27,515 nt of DNA. Origin: Pseudomonadota bacterium (GTDB taxonomy: Bacteria; Pseudomonadota; Alphaproteobacteria; Rhizobiales; Xanthobacteraceae). Where the stretch lies: positions 1-27,515 of the forward strand of contig JAEXHR010000302.1 in NCBI GenBank assembly GCA_023449855.1, given 5' to 3'. The notes under the pieces are model-generated. The model worked only from the letters and a program-made list of their open reading frames with translations. It did not search any database and had not been told where the DNA came from. Below, piece after piece: positions 7,984-15,186 of this stretch; within the stretch, counting starts at the first letter, position 1; every line of letters begins with the position of its first letter. Made by a program: the position numbers and the translations under genes.

Positions 7984-8622
7984 GTGGATTACGCAGAGGC
8001 TTTTCTTCGCGACCAGGTGCCTTTGACCTTGAGGTCAATGGTTCCAACAACAATGAAGACCGCTTATGAGGCGGCAGCTTTGCTAATTCGAGACGAGCCG
8101 ATCTTGAATGTCGGCAGTGCCCAGCCTGGCCGAATAATCCAATGGGCAGTGGATCTGGGCTTTGAGCGGTTGTGCCAAAGTGGGCAATGGCCCTTCGATT
8201 TCCGTTGGCGACATTTTGAGCGACCGACGGGACGTTATTTGGAGATACTTCCGTCGCATTCAGTGATGACAATTAGTCAAGTCGCGGATCCGTTAAAGCA
8301 GCCGCGCGACGTTGTCTTCCGTGCGAACAAGCGTCTGAGCGGCCAAGGATGGCTTACTGGGCTGCCGCAGCCAGAGGATGAGAAGCTGTCGGGTGGTGTG
8401 CCGCACATCTTGCTCATTCATGGCCACCAAGAGCTAAATTTTGCTCATCTCGGTATTCCCCGTGATGAACACCATAAAGGCTATCACTTCCGAACGCCGA
8501 ATCTGATGTTGATGCCACATGTTGTGACGTCAACAGAGGCGCCCGTAGAAGAGACGGACGCGGAAGCTGTGGTGACGTTGAAAGAAGAAATCGACAAGTG
8601 GCGTAGGGATCATGGTGAATAA
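7984..8622 (+). CDS. Unknown 212-residue protein paired with an XRE-ImmA/IrrE protein
   Basis: I do not recognise a family. The protein is soluble, with no signal peptide or membrane segment. The N-terminal half is helical (YEAAALLIRDEPIL, GRIIQWAVDLGFERL), the middle is aromatic and strand-rich, and the C-terminus is a charged helix (LKEEIDKWRRDHG). Start: GTG at 7984, six bases after GAGG. Its stop overlaps the next gene by 11 bases, so the two are co-translated. A small unknown gene directly upstream of an XRE-ImmA/IrrE gene, under a promoter with an embedded palindrome and next to the attachment site, is the layout of toxin-antitoxin or phage-defence pairs. A toxin role is inference. It could also be a target whose stability the peptidase controls. 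Confidence 0.75.
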   Translation: MDYAEAFLRDQVPLTLRSMVPTTMKTAYEAAALLIRDEPILNVGSAQPGRIIQWAVDLGFERLCQSGQWPFDFRWRHFERPTGRYLEILPSHSVMTISQVADPLKQPRDVVFRANKRLSGQGWLTGLPQPEDEKLSGGVPHILLIHGHQELNFAHLGIPRDEHHKGYHFRTPNLMLMPHVVTSTEAPVEETDAEAVVTLKEEIDKWRRDHGE

Positions 8623-9808
8623 CAGGGTTTTGCAGTTTCCAACGCCCGCCGCCCGCGCCCAACCGGCCGGGCGGCTTTTGATTCCGTCCAAGCTCCGCGA
8701 CGCCCGCAAAGTTGCGCGGCTTTCTCAGGGTGATCTCGGTGATTTGGTTGGAGTTTCGAGACAAGCGGTGTCGGCTTATGAACGCGGCGACAAGTCGCCA
8801 GAGCCTGCGACCTTCCAGAAGATCGCCGATGTACTCAAGCAGCCAGTATCGTTTTTCACGAGCGCAGACAGGCCCGAGTTTGGAACTGCTGGAGCTTGCT
8901 TTTACCGAAAGTTTGGATCGGATACCGTTCGTCGAAACGAAGCTTGTGCGGTGCTCGGCAGCTGGTTGGTTCAAACCGCCAAATACTTCGACGCGTTTTT
9001 AAACTATCCAACGCCATCGATCCCGGAATGCGCTCCAACATCCCCTTCAGGTCGTTACTCATTCGACGAAATCAATGAGATTGCGCTCGACGTTAGAAAG
9101 AAGTGGTCCCTTGGCCCTGGGCCGATCTCCAATGTCCTAGCCTTGCTCGAGAGCAAAGGCGTCATCGTTTGCCGGTATGAGATGCAGGGAGAAAGCGTTG
9201 AAGCGTTCTCCTTCTGGAACGGTGATCGTCCATTTATCTTTATGGCTTCAGAGAAGGAGGCGGGGGCGAGGTTGCGCTACGACCTTGCTCACGAGTTGGG
9301 ACATCTTGTGCTTCATCGATGGGTGGAGCAATCGGAGTTAGAAGATAAGGCGACTCTGAAGCATATTGAGGGTGAGGCGGACAAGTTCGCCGGCGCGTTT
9401 CTCCTGCCTAGTACATCGTTTCCAAATGAGGTTTACACGCCACGACTTGATGGCTTCGTACCTTTGAAGGAGCGCTGGAAGGTTTCAATCCAAGCGATGG
9501 TCTATCGATGTAAAGATCTGGAGATCATCGACGCGGATCAAGCGTTGAATCTATACAAGCAGATCTCGTTTCGTCGTTGGCGGAAGAAGGAGCCGCTTGA
9601 CGATCCAAGCAAGATTGCTATCGAGCAGCCTAGGCTCCTAAAGAGGGCTGCCGAGATACTTCTTGAAAGTGGGAAGAAGCAGCCGGAGGACATCCTGAAC
9701 GAGTTGGCATTGAGTGCTGATTGGATTGAGAGACTTTGTGCGCTTGCACCAAAAACGTTGAGCTCAACTCCGAAAAACACGGCTTCCGTGGATCCGACGC
9801 TGAAATAG
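8612..9808 (+). CDS. XRE-family HTH regulator fused to ImmA/IrrE zinc metallopeptidase
   Basis: 398 residues. Residues 26-80 are an XRE HTH (LRDARKVARLSQGDLGDLVGVSRQAVSAYERG). Residues about 150-300 are an ImmA/IrrE (COG2856) peptidase with HELGH at 227-231 and a downstream acidic ligand in EGEADKFAGAFLLP (253-266). A helical C-terminal part of about 100 residues follows. Known: such proteins cleave or sense partner regulators (ImmA in ICEBs1, IrrE in Deinococcus), and XRE-ImmA proteins also act as antitoxins in defence TA systems. The ATG at 8612 follows TAGGGA inside the end of the upstream gene. The gene converges on the integrase with 12 bases between stops. Inferred role: autorepressor/antitoxin, or lysogeny switch of the element. 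Confidence 0.9.
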   Translation: MVNNRVLQFPTPAARAQPAGRLLIPSKLRDARKVARLSQGDLGDLVGVSRQAVSAYERGDKSPEPATFQKIADVLKQPVSFFTSADRPEFGTAGACFYRKFGSDTVRRNEACAVLGSWLVQTAKYFDAFLNYPTPSIPECAPTSPSGRYSFDEINEIALDVRKKWSLGPGPISNVLALLESKGVIVCRYEMQGESVEAFSFWNGDRPFIFMASEKEAGARLRYDLAHELGHLVLHRWVEQSELEDKATLKHIEGEADKFAGAFLLPSTSFPNEVYTPRLDGFVPLKERWKVSIQAMVYRCKDLEIIDADQALNLYKQISFRRWRKKEPLDDPSKIAIEQPRLLKRAAEILLESGKKQPEDILNELALSADWIERLCALAPKTLSSTPKNTASVDPTLK

Positions 9809-9820
9809 CATTCTTTGCTG

Positions 9821-11125
9821 TTATTCCGACCCATCTAGTTTCTTGCGGACGGCCACTCGACTTCTCGCCACGCGCCTAGTCGTTTCGACATTGCCAGCGA
9901 TGTAATCGCGTCTTGTGCCTTCTATATCCGACTTCTGCATGTGGTCGGTGGTGTCCTCGATCGAAGCACCTGAGGCGCGGGCCTCCGTGCCGCCGCCGTG
10001 ACGGGCCCGAGCGTTCCAAACTTCTTTTGGCACGCCGGCTGCATCGGCGACGTCTCGGTACATCCCATAGAAGGCACGGTACCGGACGGGATCGCCATTC
10101 TCGTCGGTGACGTATGGGCCGGTGCGCTGGTCTTCCGGCACGGCCGCCAGCGCGAGCTGGAAAAGGGGATACTCCATCACGTCGAACTGGGCAGCGTGCC
10201 CAGTCTTCAGCCGTGAAAGATCCAGGATACCCGTTTCAAAATCCTCGAACCGCAGGCCCGGACGCCACACCTTGCCTTCACGCAGGATCATGTCGCCGGT
10301 GACTTCGACAGCGCGCGCCGGCATCCAGTAGCCGATGGCGTCGATCTGGCTGATCGTGAACTCGAACTGTGCGGCGACGGCGAGGGCGACTGACCGGCCA
10401 CGGCGCGTCCCCATCTCGATGCCTTTCAAGACGATCGCTTCTGCATGCGCATAGGTCATTACGGCCTTCGGCGCCTTCTTCGGTTTGCCGAGCTTCTTCT
10501 CCTCGTTCTCTTTCCTGAACTCCATGCCGTCGGTCATCTCGGCGAGCTTCAAGCAGTCGGCGAGGCCGAGCTCGCAGCCGTAACCGAGGATGATCCGGAA
10601 TATCTGGATGATGGCCTTGGCCAGTCGTTCACGCGGCAGGCCACCCGGCTTGGCGGGTTTGCGAACCTCGCGAAACCAGTGTCGCAGATCCGCACCGGTG
10701 AGGGCAGAGATCCGGCGTCGGCCAGCGATCTTGTCCAGGGCGGTCAACCAGGTGACGTAGCCGCGCTGCGTGTTGTATCGGACGTCGTGAAAAGGCGATT
10801 GCTTGTCGGTCTGATAGCAGCGGATCAGCGATCCGACAGTGCCGTCATAAACCGGTCGGGTATCGACCTTACCAGCGTTCAGCCAGTCCTGCATTTCCGA
10901 CCAAAGGTCGTTGCAGCGGTCGAACATGGCCTGCACGCCAGCCAGCGAATTCAGATCGCCATGGAGGCGGACTGTTGGTGGTTGGAAGCCGGCGGCGGCG
11001 GCGCGTTTCGCAGCGTACCAGTATGCCTCACGCGCCCCAGATGGACGCGTGATGATCCTAAACCCGCGACCCGTGATCTCGACTTCGATGCCGCCGACCA
11101 GCAGGGCGTTGTGTTTCCGGGCCAT
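9821..11125 (-). CDS. Tyrosine recombinase (phage integrase), atypical catalytic box I
   Basis: 434 residues. Residues 1-90 are an arm-binding-like N-terminus, and about 90-190 a core-binding (SAM-like) domain (GTVGSLIRCYQ, TQRGYVTWLTALDKIAG). Residues 240-415 are the catalytic domain, with Lys307 in the hairpin RLKTG, box II ARHGGGTEA (374-382) with Arg375, His395 in TTDHMQKSD and nucleophile Tyr409 in RRDYI. The usual Arg of box I seems replaced (AQFEFTISQIDAIG, 252-265; Ser259 at the position where I would expect Arg). ATG 11125 follows AAGGA. The gene overlaps the upstream small gene by 68 bases, is the last gene of the leftward operon, and lies on the tRNA side of the phage genes, as expected for int. 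Confidence 0.85.
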   Translation of the reverse strand: MARKHNALLVGGIEVEITGRGFRIITRPSGAREAYWYAAKRAAAAGFQPPTVRLHGDLNSLAGVQAMFDRCNDLWSEMQDWLNAGKVDTRPVYDGTVGSLIRCYQTDKQSPFHDVRYNTQRGYVTWLTALDKIAGRRRISALTGADLRHWFREVRKPAKPGGLPRERLAKAIIQIFRIILGYGCELGLADCLKLAEMTDGMEFRKENEEKKLGKPKKAPKAVMTYAHAEAIVLKGIEMGTRRGRSVALAVAAQFEFTISQIDAIGYWMPARAVEVTGDMILREGKVWRPGLRFEDFETGILDLSRLKTGHAAQFDVMEYPLFQLALAAVPEDQRTGPYVTDENGDPVRYRAFYGMYRDVADAAGVPKEVWNARARHGGGTEARASGASIEDTTDHMQKSDIEGTRRDYIAGNVETTRRVARSRVAVRKKLDGSE

Positions 11126-11426
11126 CGAAGTTTTCCTTGCCGTCCGGCTTGAACGGCACCACCCGGACGCGGGCGCTTATCGTCTGCGAATTTGAGCCGC
11201 CGTCAACGGCCGGTGGCAATGCTATTCCGTGGCGCGTCTTGAAATACTCGACCACGGCGGGCCAGAAACGGCCGCCCATGAGTTCGTCCACCCGGGGCAG
11301 GCCGTGCTTGTCTTCCAGGTATTTGGCCTTGCTTGGCCACTCTTTCGCGCGAGCCGCCCCCATCACTTCCAAAGCGATGCGGTCCTCGTCGGGGTACATC
11401 GGGATGGGGGGCAGCTCGCGGGCCAT
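11058..11426 (-). CDS. Small protein upstream of integrase, candidate excisionase/winged-helix DNA-binding protein
   Basis: 122 residues, with no cysteine and no membrane segment. Residues 20-70 (AARAKEWPSKAKYLEDKHGLPRV, then MGGRFWPAVVEYFKTRHGI) are amphipathic helices followed by a basic, proline-containing tail. It overlaps the integrase start by 68 bases in another frame and begins 3 bases after the preceding gene's stop, so translation is coupled. Small basic proteins in this position in phages are often recombination directionality factors. That function is inferred from position; I see no canonical excisionase motif. Confidence 0.7.
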   Translation of the reverse strand: MARELPPIPMYPDEDRIALEVMGAARAKEWPSKAKYLEDKHGLPRVDELMGGRFWPAVVEYFKTRHGIALPPAVDGGSNSQTISARVRVVPFKPDGKENFDGPETQRPAGRRHRSRDHGSRV

Positions 11427-11429
11427 GGC

Positions 11430-12239
11430 TCAGCGCTTATCCGCGGTGGTGATATCGATTTTGAGGCTCTTCAGGACCGATTTCGCGCGGTCCGTGAGCT
11501 TGCTTTCGTCGAAGAACGGGTAGCGCTTTCGACGGTTTTGCTTCTCGTCGTACTTTCCGTTTCGGAAGCCCGATCTGGCTCGGACGTTGACGGCGTCATC
11601 CATCGGAATCATCCGTTCGGGGTATTCGCGGCACCCATAGAACGCGATGCCAAGCGTGTTCAGCTCGCCAATGAGGAACGCGTGATAACGGAGCATCAGC
11701 CCGGCCCGGGTGAGTTTCTTGCCCTTGCTGAGCGCGCCGATCCGCTTTGTCGGGCGCGGGAATGCAGTGGCGGCTTTCAGGTCGGCTGTGATCTTTGCGA
11801 GCCATTGGCCTTTAACGACGAAGTCGGCGCAATCAGATCCCTCGTGTTCACGATAGTGGCGATAGCTTAGTTCGAGGAACGTGGCGCAGCGGCTAGCGCT
11901 GTTCAGTTCGGTTTCGGTGGCGGCGCGGAAAATGTCCCATCTGATAGCGTTGATGGCCTCATACTTCTGATCATCCTCATCAGAGATATCGCCGGGCCTA
12001 TTCCAAGGTTCCAAGAGCTTGCTCGCCTTCTTATGGCAGTGGTTCAGCCACTCAATGGGTTGGCCTGCGAGCGCGCAGCCGTCCTTCCCGATCGGAATGT
12101 TTCCAAAGATCGGGTGAAGGCCGTTCTTCAACGGGACGACTACCGGCGGTGGATTGCCCGTCGCTTCCGGTGCGCCAGGGGAGTCGTTCGAAAAGTTTGG
12201 GAGAGTCTGATCGGTGTTAGAAAGAAGGGTCTGAAGCAC
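11430..12239 (-). CDS. Phage early protein, unknown function
   Basis: 269 residues. I do not recognise the family. Soluble, Lys/Arg-rich in the C-terminal third (KYDEKQNRRKRYPFFDESKL), Pro-rich at about 20-40, with helical segments in between (AINAIRWDIFRAATETELNSASRC). GTG start at 12239, eight bases after a strong GGAGG site, which favours this start over internal ones. Stop is 3 bases before the excisionase-like gene. Part of the leftward operon that ends with the integrase. It may be a recombination or DNA-metabolism accessory; no motif supports a more exact call. Confidence 0.7.
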   Translation of the reverse strand: MLQTLLSNTDQTLPNFSNDSPGAPEATGNPPPVVVPLKNGLHPIFGNIPIGKDGCALAGQPIEWLNHCHKKASKLLEPWNRPGDISDEDDQKYEAINAIRWDIFRAATETELNSASRCATFLELSYRHYREHEGSDCADFVVKGQWLAKITADLKAATAFPRPTKRIGALSKGKKLTRAGLMLRYHAFLIGELNTLGIAFYGCREYPERMIPMDDAVNVRARSGFRNGKYDEKQNRRKRYPFFDESKLTDRAKSVLKSLKIDITTADKR

Positions 12240-12308
12240 TTTATTGTCCTCCGACGACGCGCGGTCGTCACGCTCATCCGTGGAATAGCGGAGTGATGAT
12301 TACGACGA

Positions 12309-12866
12309 TTAATGGCGGTCGAAGATGCTGGCGTCTGGATCGCTGAAGAGCGAGCTCCGGCTGGAACCGCGGAGCAGGGCGCCGCTCTCGACTTGTTCGA
12401 TGAATTTCGGACCAAGGTCGGATGCTGGATCCTGAATTGCGACCTGAGCGATGGCAATGCCAACGATTGCCGATTGCAGGCTGTCGGCAATTTGCATCAT
12501 GAAGCCGAGCGCAACGTTGTCGATGCCGCGCTTGCCCATTGAGCTGTTTGCGGAATATCGGCCGGCTTTCGCCATGTCGGAGGCGATGGCGCCGAGTGTT
12601 GAAGCACCGGCATTGAACGTCAGCATCGGAAGAAACTCGCGCGCAAAAGCCCGGCCGGTAGCGATGTCAGTCGCGTAGTCGCCGGTCGGCGTGACGTGCC
12701 ACCACGAGGTCTGTCCGTTCTGATCATCCTTTTTGAAGAAGGGCAGGCCGTCCCGAAGTTGCGTCAGCTCGGATGCCTGAGATTTGCGACGGCGGCGCTT
12801 CGGTGTGACGGCCGACGTGGCGAAGACGGGAGGAGAGACGGTTTCTGCAGTCTGTGTAGTCGTCAT
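12309..12866 (-). CDS. Phage early protein with basic N-terminus, unknown function
   Basis: 185 residues. A polar N-terminus is followed by a basic patch (PKRRRRKSQASEL, about 22-34), then a mixed region with WWHVTPTGDY and a long alanine-rich helical part (GASTLGAIASDMAKAG, IADSLQSAIVGIAIAQVAIQD). The ATG at 12866 was chosen because GAGGG precedes it by nine bases; the longer frame to 12956 runs through the small membrane-protein gene. I do not recognise the family. Leftward operon, with the small membrane-protein gene just upstream. Confidence 0.7.
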   Translation of the reverse strand: MTTTQTAETVSPPVFATSAVTPKRRRRKSQASELTQLRDGLPFFKKDDQNGQTSWWHVTPTGDYATDIATGRAFAREFLPMLTFNAGASTLGAIASDMAKAGRYSANSSMGKRGIDNVALGFMMQIADSLQSAIVGIAIAQVAIQDPASDLGPKFIEQVESGALLRGSSRSSLFSDPDASIFDRH

Positions 12867-12895
12867 TTGATTGCCCTCGGTTGAAAATGGTTCGT

Positions 12896-12985
12896 TTAGC
12901 GACGTAGCCAAATGCGGATTGCGTAAAGGACGAGGCCGACACCGATCGCGATGCAAATCGCGTGATTGAAGGTGTCGTCCGACAT
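12896..12985 (-). CDS. 29-residue single-pass membrane microprotein
   Basis: A short open frame from ATG 12985 to TAA 12896 encodes 29 residues beginning MSDDTFNHA and ending RIWLRR. The middle (AICIAIGVGLVLYAI) is a single hydrophobic transmembrane span with a basic C-terminal end. GGAG lies ten bases before the ATG, inside the end of the upstream gene, whose stop is four bases away. Compact operon spacing and the clear membrane-protein layout make it a credible small gene. Function unknown; it could modulate the membrane or a membrane-bound phage function. Confidence 0.55.
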   Translation of the reverse strand: MSDDTFNHAICIAIGVGLVLYAIRIWLRR

Positions 12986-12989
12986 CGCG

Positions 12990-13217
12990 TCATCGCTCCG
13001 GCGATGCTTGTGCGTGAGCGGCGACAAGAGCCTTGTTGATCAGGCCGAGCGTGTTGCGGAGGCTCGATGCGGACATGCCGGCGCCGCTCTCGACGATCGG
13101 AATGATGACTTGCATGTCGCGCCGCGCGTGGGTGCAGGCGGTGACGAGCAGCCGCAGCAAATCCGCTTCCGTAGCAGGCGGTGGCGCAGGAGAGGGCGGA
13201 GTGGATGCGCTGGACAT
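12990..13217 (-). CDS. Small phage early protein, unknown function
   Basis: 75 residues. A Pro/Ala/Ser-rich N-terminus (about 1-15) is followed by a helical body (ATEADLLRLLVTACTHARRDM, SSLRNTLGLINKALVAAHAQ). No known motif. ATG 13217 follows AGGGG and lies 9 bases after the upstream stop. It ends 4 bases before the membrane microprotein start, so the two are coupled. Second gene of the leftward early operon. Confidence 0.6.
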   Translation of the reverse strand: MSSASTPPSPAPPPATEADLLRLLVTACTHARRDMQVIIPIVESGAGMSASSLRNTLGLINKALVAAHAQASPER

Positions 13218-13226
13218 CGCTCGCCC

Positions 13227-13463
13227 CTACGAATGCTCAAGGTCGAGGCTGCTCGCGCGGATTTCGCGCGCGAGTTCGATCGCATCGTCGGGAAAATGGG
13301 GGGCGTCTTCGGCAGGAAAGGCGGCCCGAAGCGACCGCAGGACTTCCCTCTCGTCGCCTAGATCGCAATCAGAGGCCGCGAGCGTCGCGGCGATGGTCAG
13401 CGACGGCTGCGCGGCGGTGACGCGGCTATTGAGTAAGGTGGCAGGCTGGTGGCGAAGCGGCAT
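13227..13463 (-). CDS. First gene of the leftward early operon, small unknown protein
   Basis: 78 residues, acidic in the second half (DCDLGDEREVLRSL, FPDDAIELAREI), with no recognised domain. ATG 13463 follows GGGAG at six bases. It is the first gene behind the leftward promoter at 13491-13518 and so would be among the earliest genes expressed when the repressor is lifted. First phage operon genes often encode small host- or repressor-interacting proteins; that is inference only. Confidence 0.6.
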   Translation of the reverse strand: MPLRHQPATLLNSRVTAAQPSLTIAATLAASDCDLGDEREVLRSLRAAFPAEDAPHFPDDAIELAREIRASSLDLEHS

Positions 13464-13490
13464 CGGTTGCTCCCATCATCGACGAGAGCA

Positions 13491-13518
13491 AACATATCTG
13501 GAGATACGTACATGTCAA
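13491..13518 (-). promoter_or_regulatory. Leftward early promoter (PL-like) overlapped by a candidate operator
   Basis: On the minus strand a perfect -35 TTGACA (13513-13518) and a -10 TATGTT (13491-13496) are separated by 16 bases. The spacer holds GATACGTAC (13503-13511 on plus), which resembles GATACGCGTAC in the repressor/Cro intergenic region. GCGTAC (13527-13532) and ATACGTT (13536-13542), also shared with that region, lie just upstream. The promoter would drive the leftward operon down to the integrase and is probably controlled by the CI-like repressor. Confidence 0.6.
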
Positions 13519-13550
13519 CGCAAAATGCGTACTCTATACGTTGGCTGCGC

Positions 13551-14099
13551 TTATTTTTGTGAGTTGTCATCTTCGAGGGTCGAATCGAGGACTCTTTCGA
13601 GCCAAAGCCGCACGAGTGCTGAGCTCTTGGCAGACATGTTGTGCGGGAGGACGAGGACAACCCTTCCTTCGGGAAGCGTTAGGATCGCATCCGTCACGCC
13701 GTCCTTTTCGGACCTCATCGCCGTTCGACGCGGATTTTCTAATGTTCTGGCTATTCTATCGGCCCCCGCCTGCACCCAAAGCGCCTCCAGGTCCTCTTCA
13801 GTTATAGGGGGAGTGCCCCGTCCCAGAAGCGCATTCCTAAAGCGTTCTACGATCTCCGGGCGATATGCGAGTTCATATTGCGTAGATAGGTACCGCTGAA
13901 TGCTGGATTGCCCAGCGTAGCCCATGGCCTTTGCCAGATCGTCCATCGACAGCCCCGCTCGCGCGCGAAGGTTGTCGATCGCGCGGGCTCTGTCTTCTAA
14001 TTGCGTTCGGAATAGAGATGGGGTCGTGGGTTTCGTCACTTTGGCGTCCACAAATTGAAGCGAGCCGGGATGAACCTTTACACCAAGGCGGGGCGGCAT
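13551..14099 (-). CDS. CI-like phage repressor with HTH domain, no peptidase domain
   Basis: 182 residues. The N-terminal 30 residues are polar, residues about 40-75 are an XRE-type HTH (IDNLRARAGLSMDDLAKAMG, then QSSIQRYL), and the C-terminal 80 residues are a compact strand/helix part (LTLPEGRVVLVLPHNM). It lacks an S24/LexA-type self-cleaving domain with Ser/Lys dyad, so induction would have to work differently, for example through the ImmA/IrrE protein. ATG 14099 was chosen because the longer frame needs a TTG at 14105. No Shine-Dalgarno precedes it, and a TATATT -10-like box lies only about 14 bases upstream, so the mRNA may be leaderless, as for lambda cI. Divergent from the Cro-like gene. 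Confidence 0.75.
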   Translation of the reverse strand: MPPRLGVKVHPGSLQFVDAKVTKPTTPSLFRTQLEDRARAIDNLRARAGLSMDDLAKAMGYAGQSSIQRYLSTQYELAYRPEIVERFRNALLGRGTPPITEEDLEALWVQAGADRIARTLENPRRTAMRSEKDGVTDAILTLPEGRVVLVLPHNMSAKSSALVRLWLERVLDSTLEDDNSQK

Positions 14100-14144
14100 T
14101 GACAATGCGTTAAAATATATGCGATACGCGTACGTAACGTATCG
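14099..14144. promoter_or_regulatory. Divergent promoter/operator region (PR/PRM-like)
   Basis: The inverted repeat CGATACG (14122-14128) / CGTATCG (14138-14144) with a 9-base spacer lies between the CI-like and Cro-like genes. Rightward, TTGACA (14099-14104) and GATACG (14123-14128) give -35 and -10 candidates 18 bases apart, so the operator covers the -10. Leftward, TATATT (14113-14118 on the minus strand) may serve the repressor. GATACG and GCGTAC also occur at the leftward promoter. Confidence 0.6.
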
Positions 14145-14153
14145 GAGACGTTA

Positions 14154-14504
14154 ATGTCGACACCCGCTAGCAGGACAATCGATCGGTTCGGAGGCATAAG
14201 CGCCTGCGCACGAGCTCTGAAATACCCCAAGTCGACTGTCCAGCGGTGGAAGGCGTCGGGCCATATTCTGCCGAAGCACACCGCCAAAATTCTGTCGTCC
14301 GCCGCAGAGTTGGGAATCACGCTTTCCACGTGCGACTTTTTGGACGTCGATCCTAACCATCCAGCCTTTGGCATCAATGCACCGTGTACCCCATCTCCCG
14401 ATGGTACATCGGACCATGCTCCGCGATCATCGCCGCATCCCATAGCCGATACAGCTCGACCGCACGCTGACGCTCCCAATTCGGGCGGGGGAGGCGGCGC
14501 GTGA
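14154..14504 (+). CDS. Cro/YdaS-like HTH protein
   Basis: 116 residues. Residues 8-50 (TIDRFGGISACARAL, then KSTVQRWKASGHILPKHTAKIL) match the YdaS/Cro-type HTH found opposite phage repressors. The C-terminal half is Pro/Ser/Asp-rich, low-complexity and probably disordered. ATG 14154 follows GGAG at seven bases. It is the first gene of the rightward operon, divergent from the CI-like repressor across a shared operator. Expected role: repress the lysogenic promoter and open lytic expression (known for Cro; inferred here). Confidence 0.75.
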   Translation: MSTPASRTIDRFGGISACARALKYPKSTVQRWKASGHILPKHTAKILSSAAELGITLSTCDFLDVDPNHPAFGINAPCTPSPDGTSDHAPRSSPHPIADTARPHADAPNSGGGGGA

Positions 14505-14698
14505 TCTTTGGCGGCTTCATATCATTCTCTCAATTTGGTCGGCTGACGGACGAGTACGTGGGATTTCGCACCCGTCCGTCCCGACACGCCCGCTCTGCAC
14601 CGGGGCAAATGCAGCCTGCAGGCGATCCAGTTTCACATCATGCCGTCCAGTTTCCACACGAAGCCGGCTTGCTGCGTTTTGTTAGTTGCGTGGTGTAG
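14501..14698 (+). CDS. Possible small protein overlapping the Cro-like stop
   Basis: A 65-codon frame starts at GTG 14501, overlapping the Cro-like stop (GTGA), with GGGAGG six bases upstream. The protein (starting MIFGGFISFSQFG) has no recognised motif. An inverted repeat GACGGACG/CGTCCGTC (14545-14552, 14573-14580) lies inside it and could instead be an RNA hairpin in an untranslated spacer. Real translation is uncertain. Confidence 0.25.
   Translation: MIFGGFISFSQFGRLTDEYVGFRTRPSRHARSAPGQMQPAGDPVSHHAVQFPHEAGLLRFVSCVV
14545..14580. repeat. Inverted repeat GACGGACG...CGTCCGTC downstream of the Cro-like gene
   Basis: Eight-base perfect arms (14545-14552 and 14573-14580) with a 20-base loop containing a further GTG/CAC pairing. 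There is no T-tract. It may be an mRNA stem-loop for attenuation or antitermination (nut-like position) or a protein site in the early rightward transcript. Confidence 0.35.
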
Positions 14699-14730
14699 CG
14701 CCTCTCGTCCCAGCCATAGGGACACAGGTG

Positions 14731-15147
14731 ATGTCGGAAAAATCCGAAAAACGGTCGGAGCGTATGAGTGAGTATCTGTTGAGTGAGGCGTCGAGCCTTC
14801 TTCGACAAGTCGCCGGCAATCGCCGGGCCGATGAATCGAAGAAGGCTGTACTCCGCCGCGTAGGGCGCGTGGTCAAGGACTGGACCCCGTCGCGCATCAA
14901 GGACGTCTGGTACTGCGACAAGCGTGTGCGCATCCGGGCGGCCGAAGTCGAGCAATTGCGAGCGCTGGTGAGCCAGCGCGAAGAACCTAAGGCAGATGTT
15001 GATGAACTTGTTGCAACGCTTCATGCGCGGGTCGAACGGCTCGAAAGCTTGCTCGAAGCGACCGCTCCGGCGCCGGATAGCGCGCGGCTGCCTCCGTCTC
15101 GGGTGCTGCTCCGCGAAATGGGCGGAGAGTCTGGCGCTGTGGATTGA
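14731..15147 (+). CDS. Phage early protein with coiled-coil C-terminus, unknown function
   Basis: 138 residues. The N-terminus is helical and polar, with RADESKKAVLRRVGRVVKDW and SRIKDVWYCDKRVRIRAAEVEQL resembling a small DNA-binding or helix-turn-helix region. Residues about 70-115 (LRALVSQREE, VDELVATLHARVERLESLLE) form a heptad-like coiled coil. ATG 14731 (after AGGTG) was chosen; ATG 14764 with GGAG four bases ahead is an alternative. It lies between the Cro-like and replication genes, where lambda-like phages keep regulatory proteins (CII position). That role is inferred. Confidence 0.7.
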   Translation: MSEKSEKRSERMSEYLLSEASSLLRQVAGNRRADESKKAVLRRVGRVVKDWTPSRIKDVWYCDKRVRIRAAEVEQLRALVSQREEPKADVDELVATLHARVERLESLLEATAPAPDSARLPPSRVLLREMGGESGAVD

Positions 15148-15186
15148 TCCGACAATCGAGACCGACAGTAATGCCGGCGGTGTCGC

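Noticed and set aside
10445..11152. 235-codon plus-strand frame opposite the integrase
   Set aside because: No motifs or ribosome site; integrase frame carries catalytic residues and operon context.
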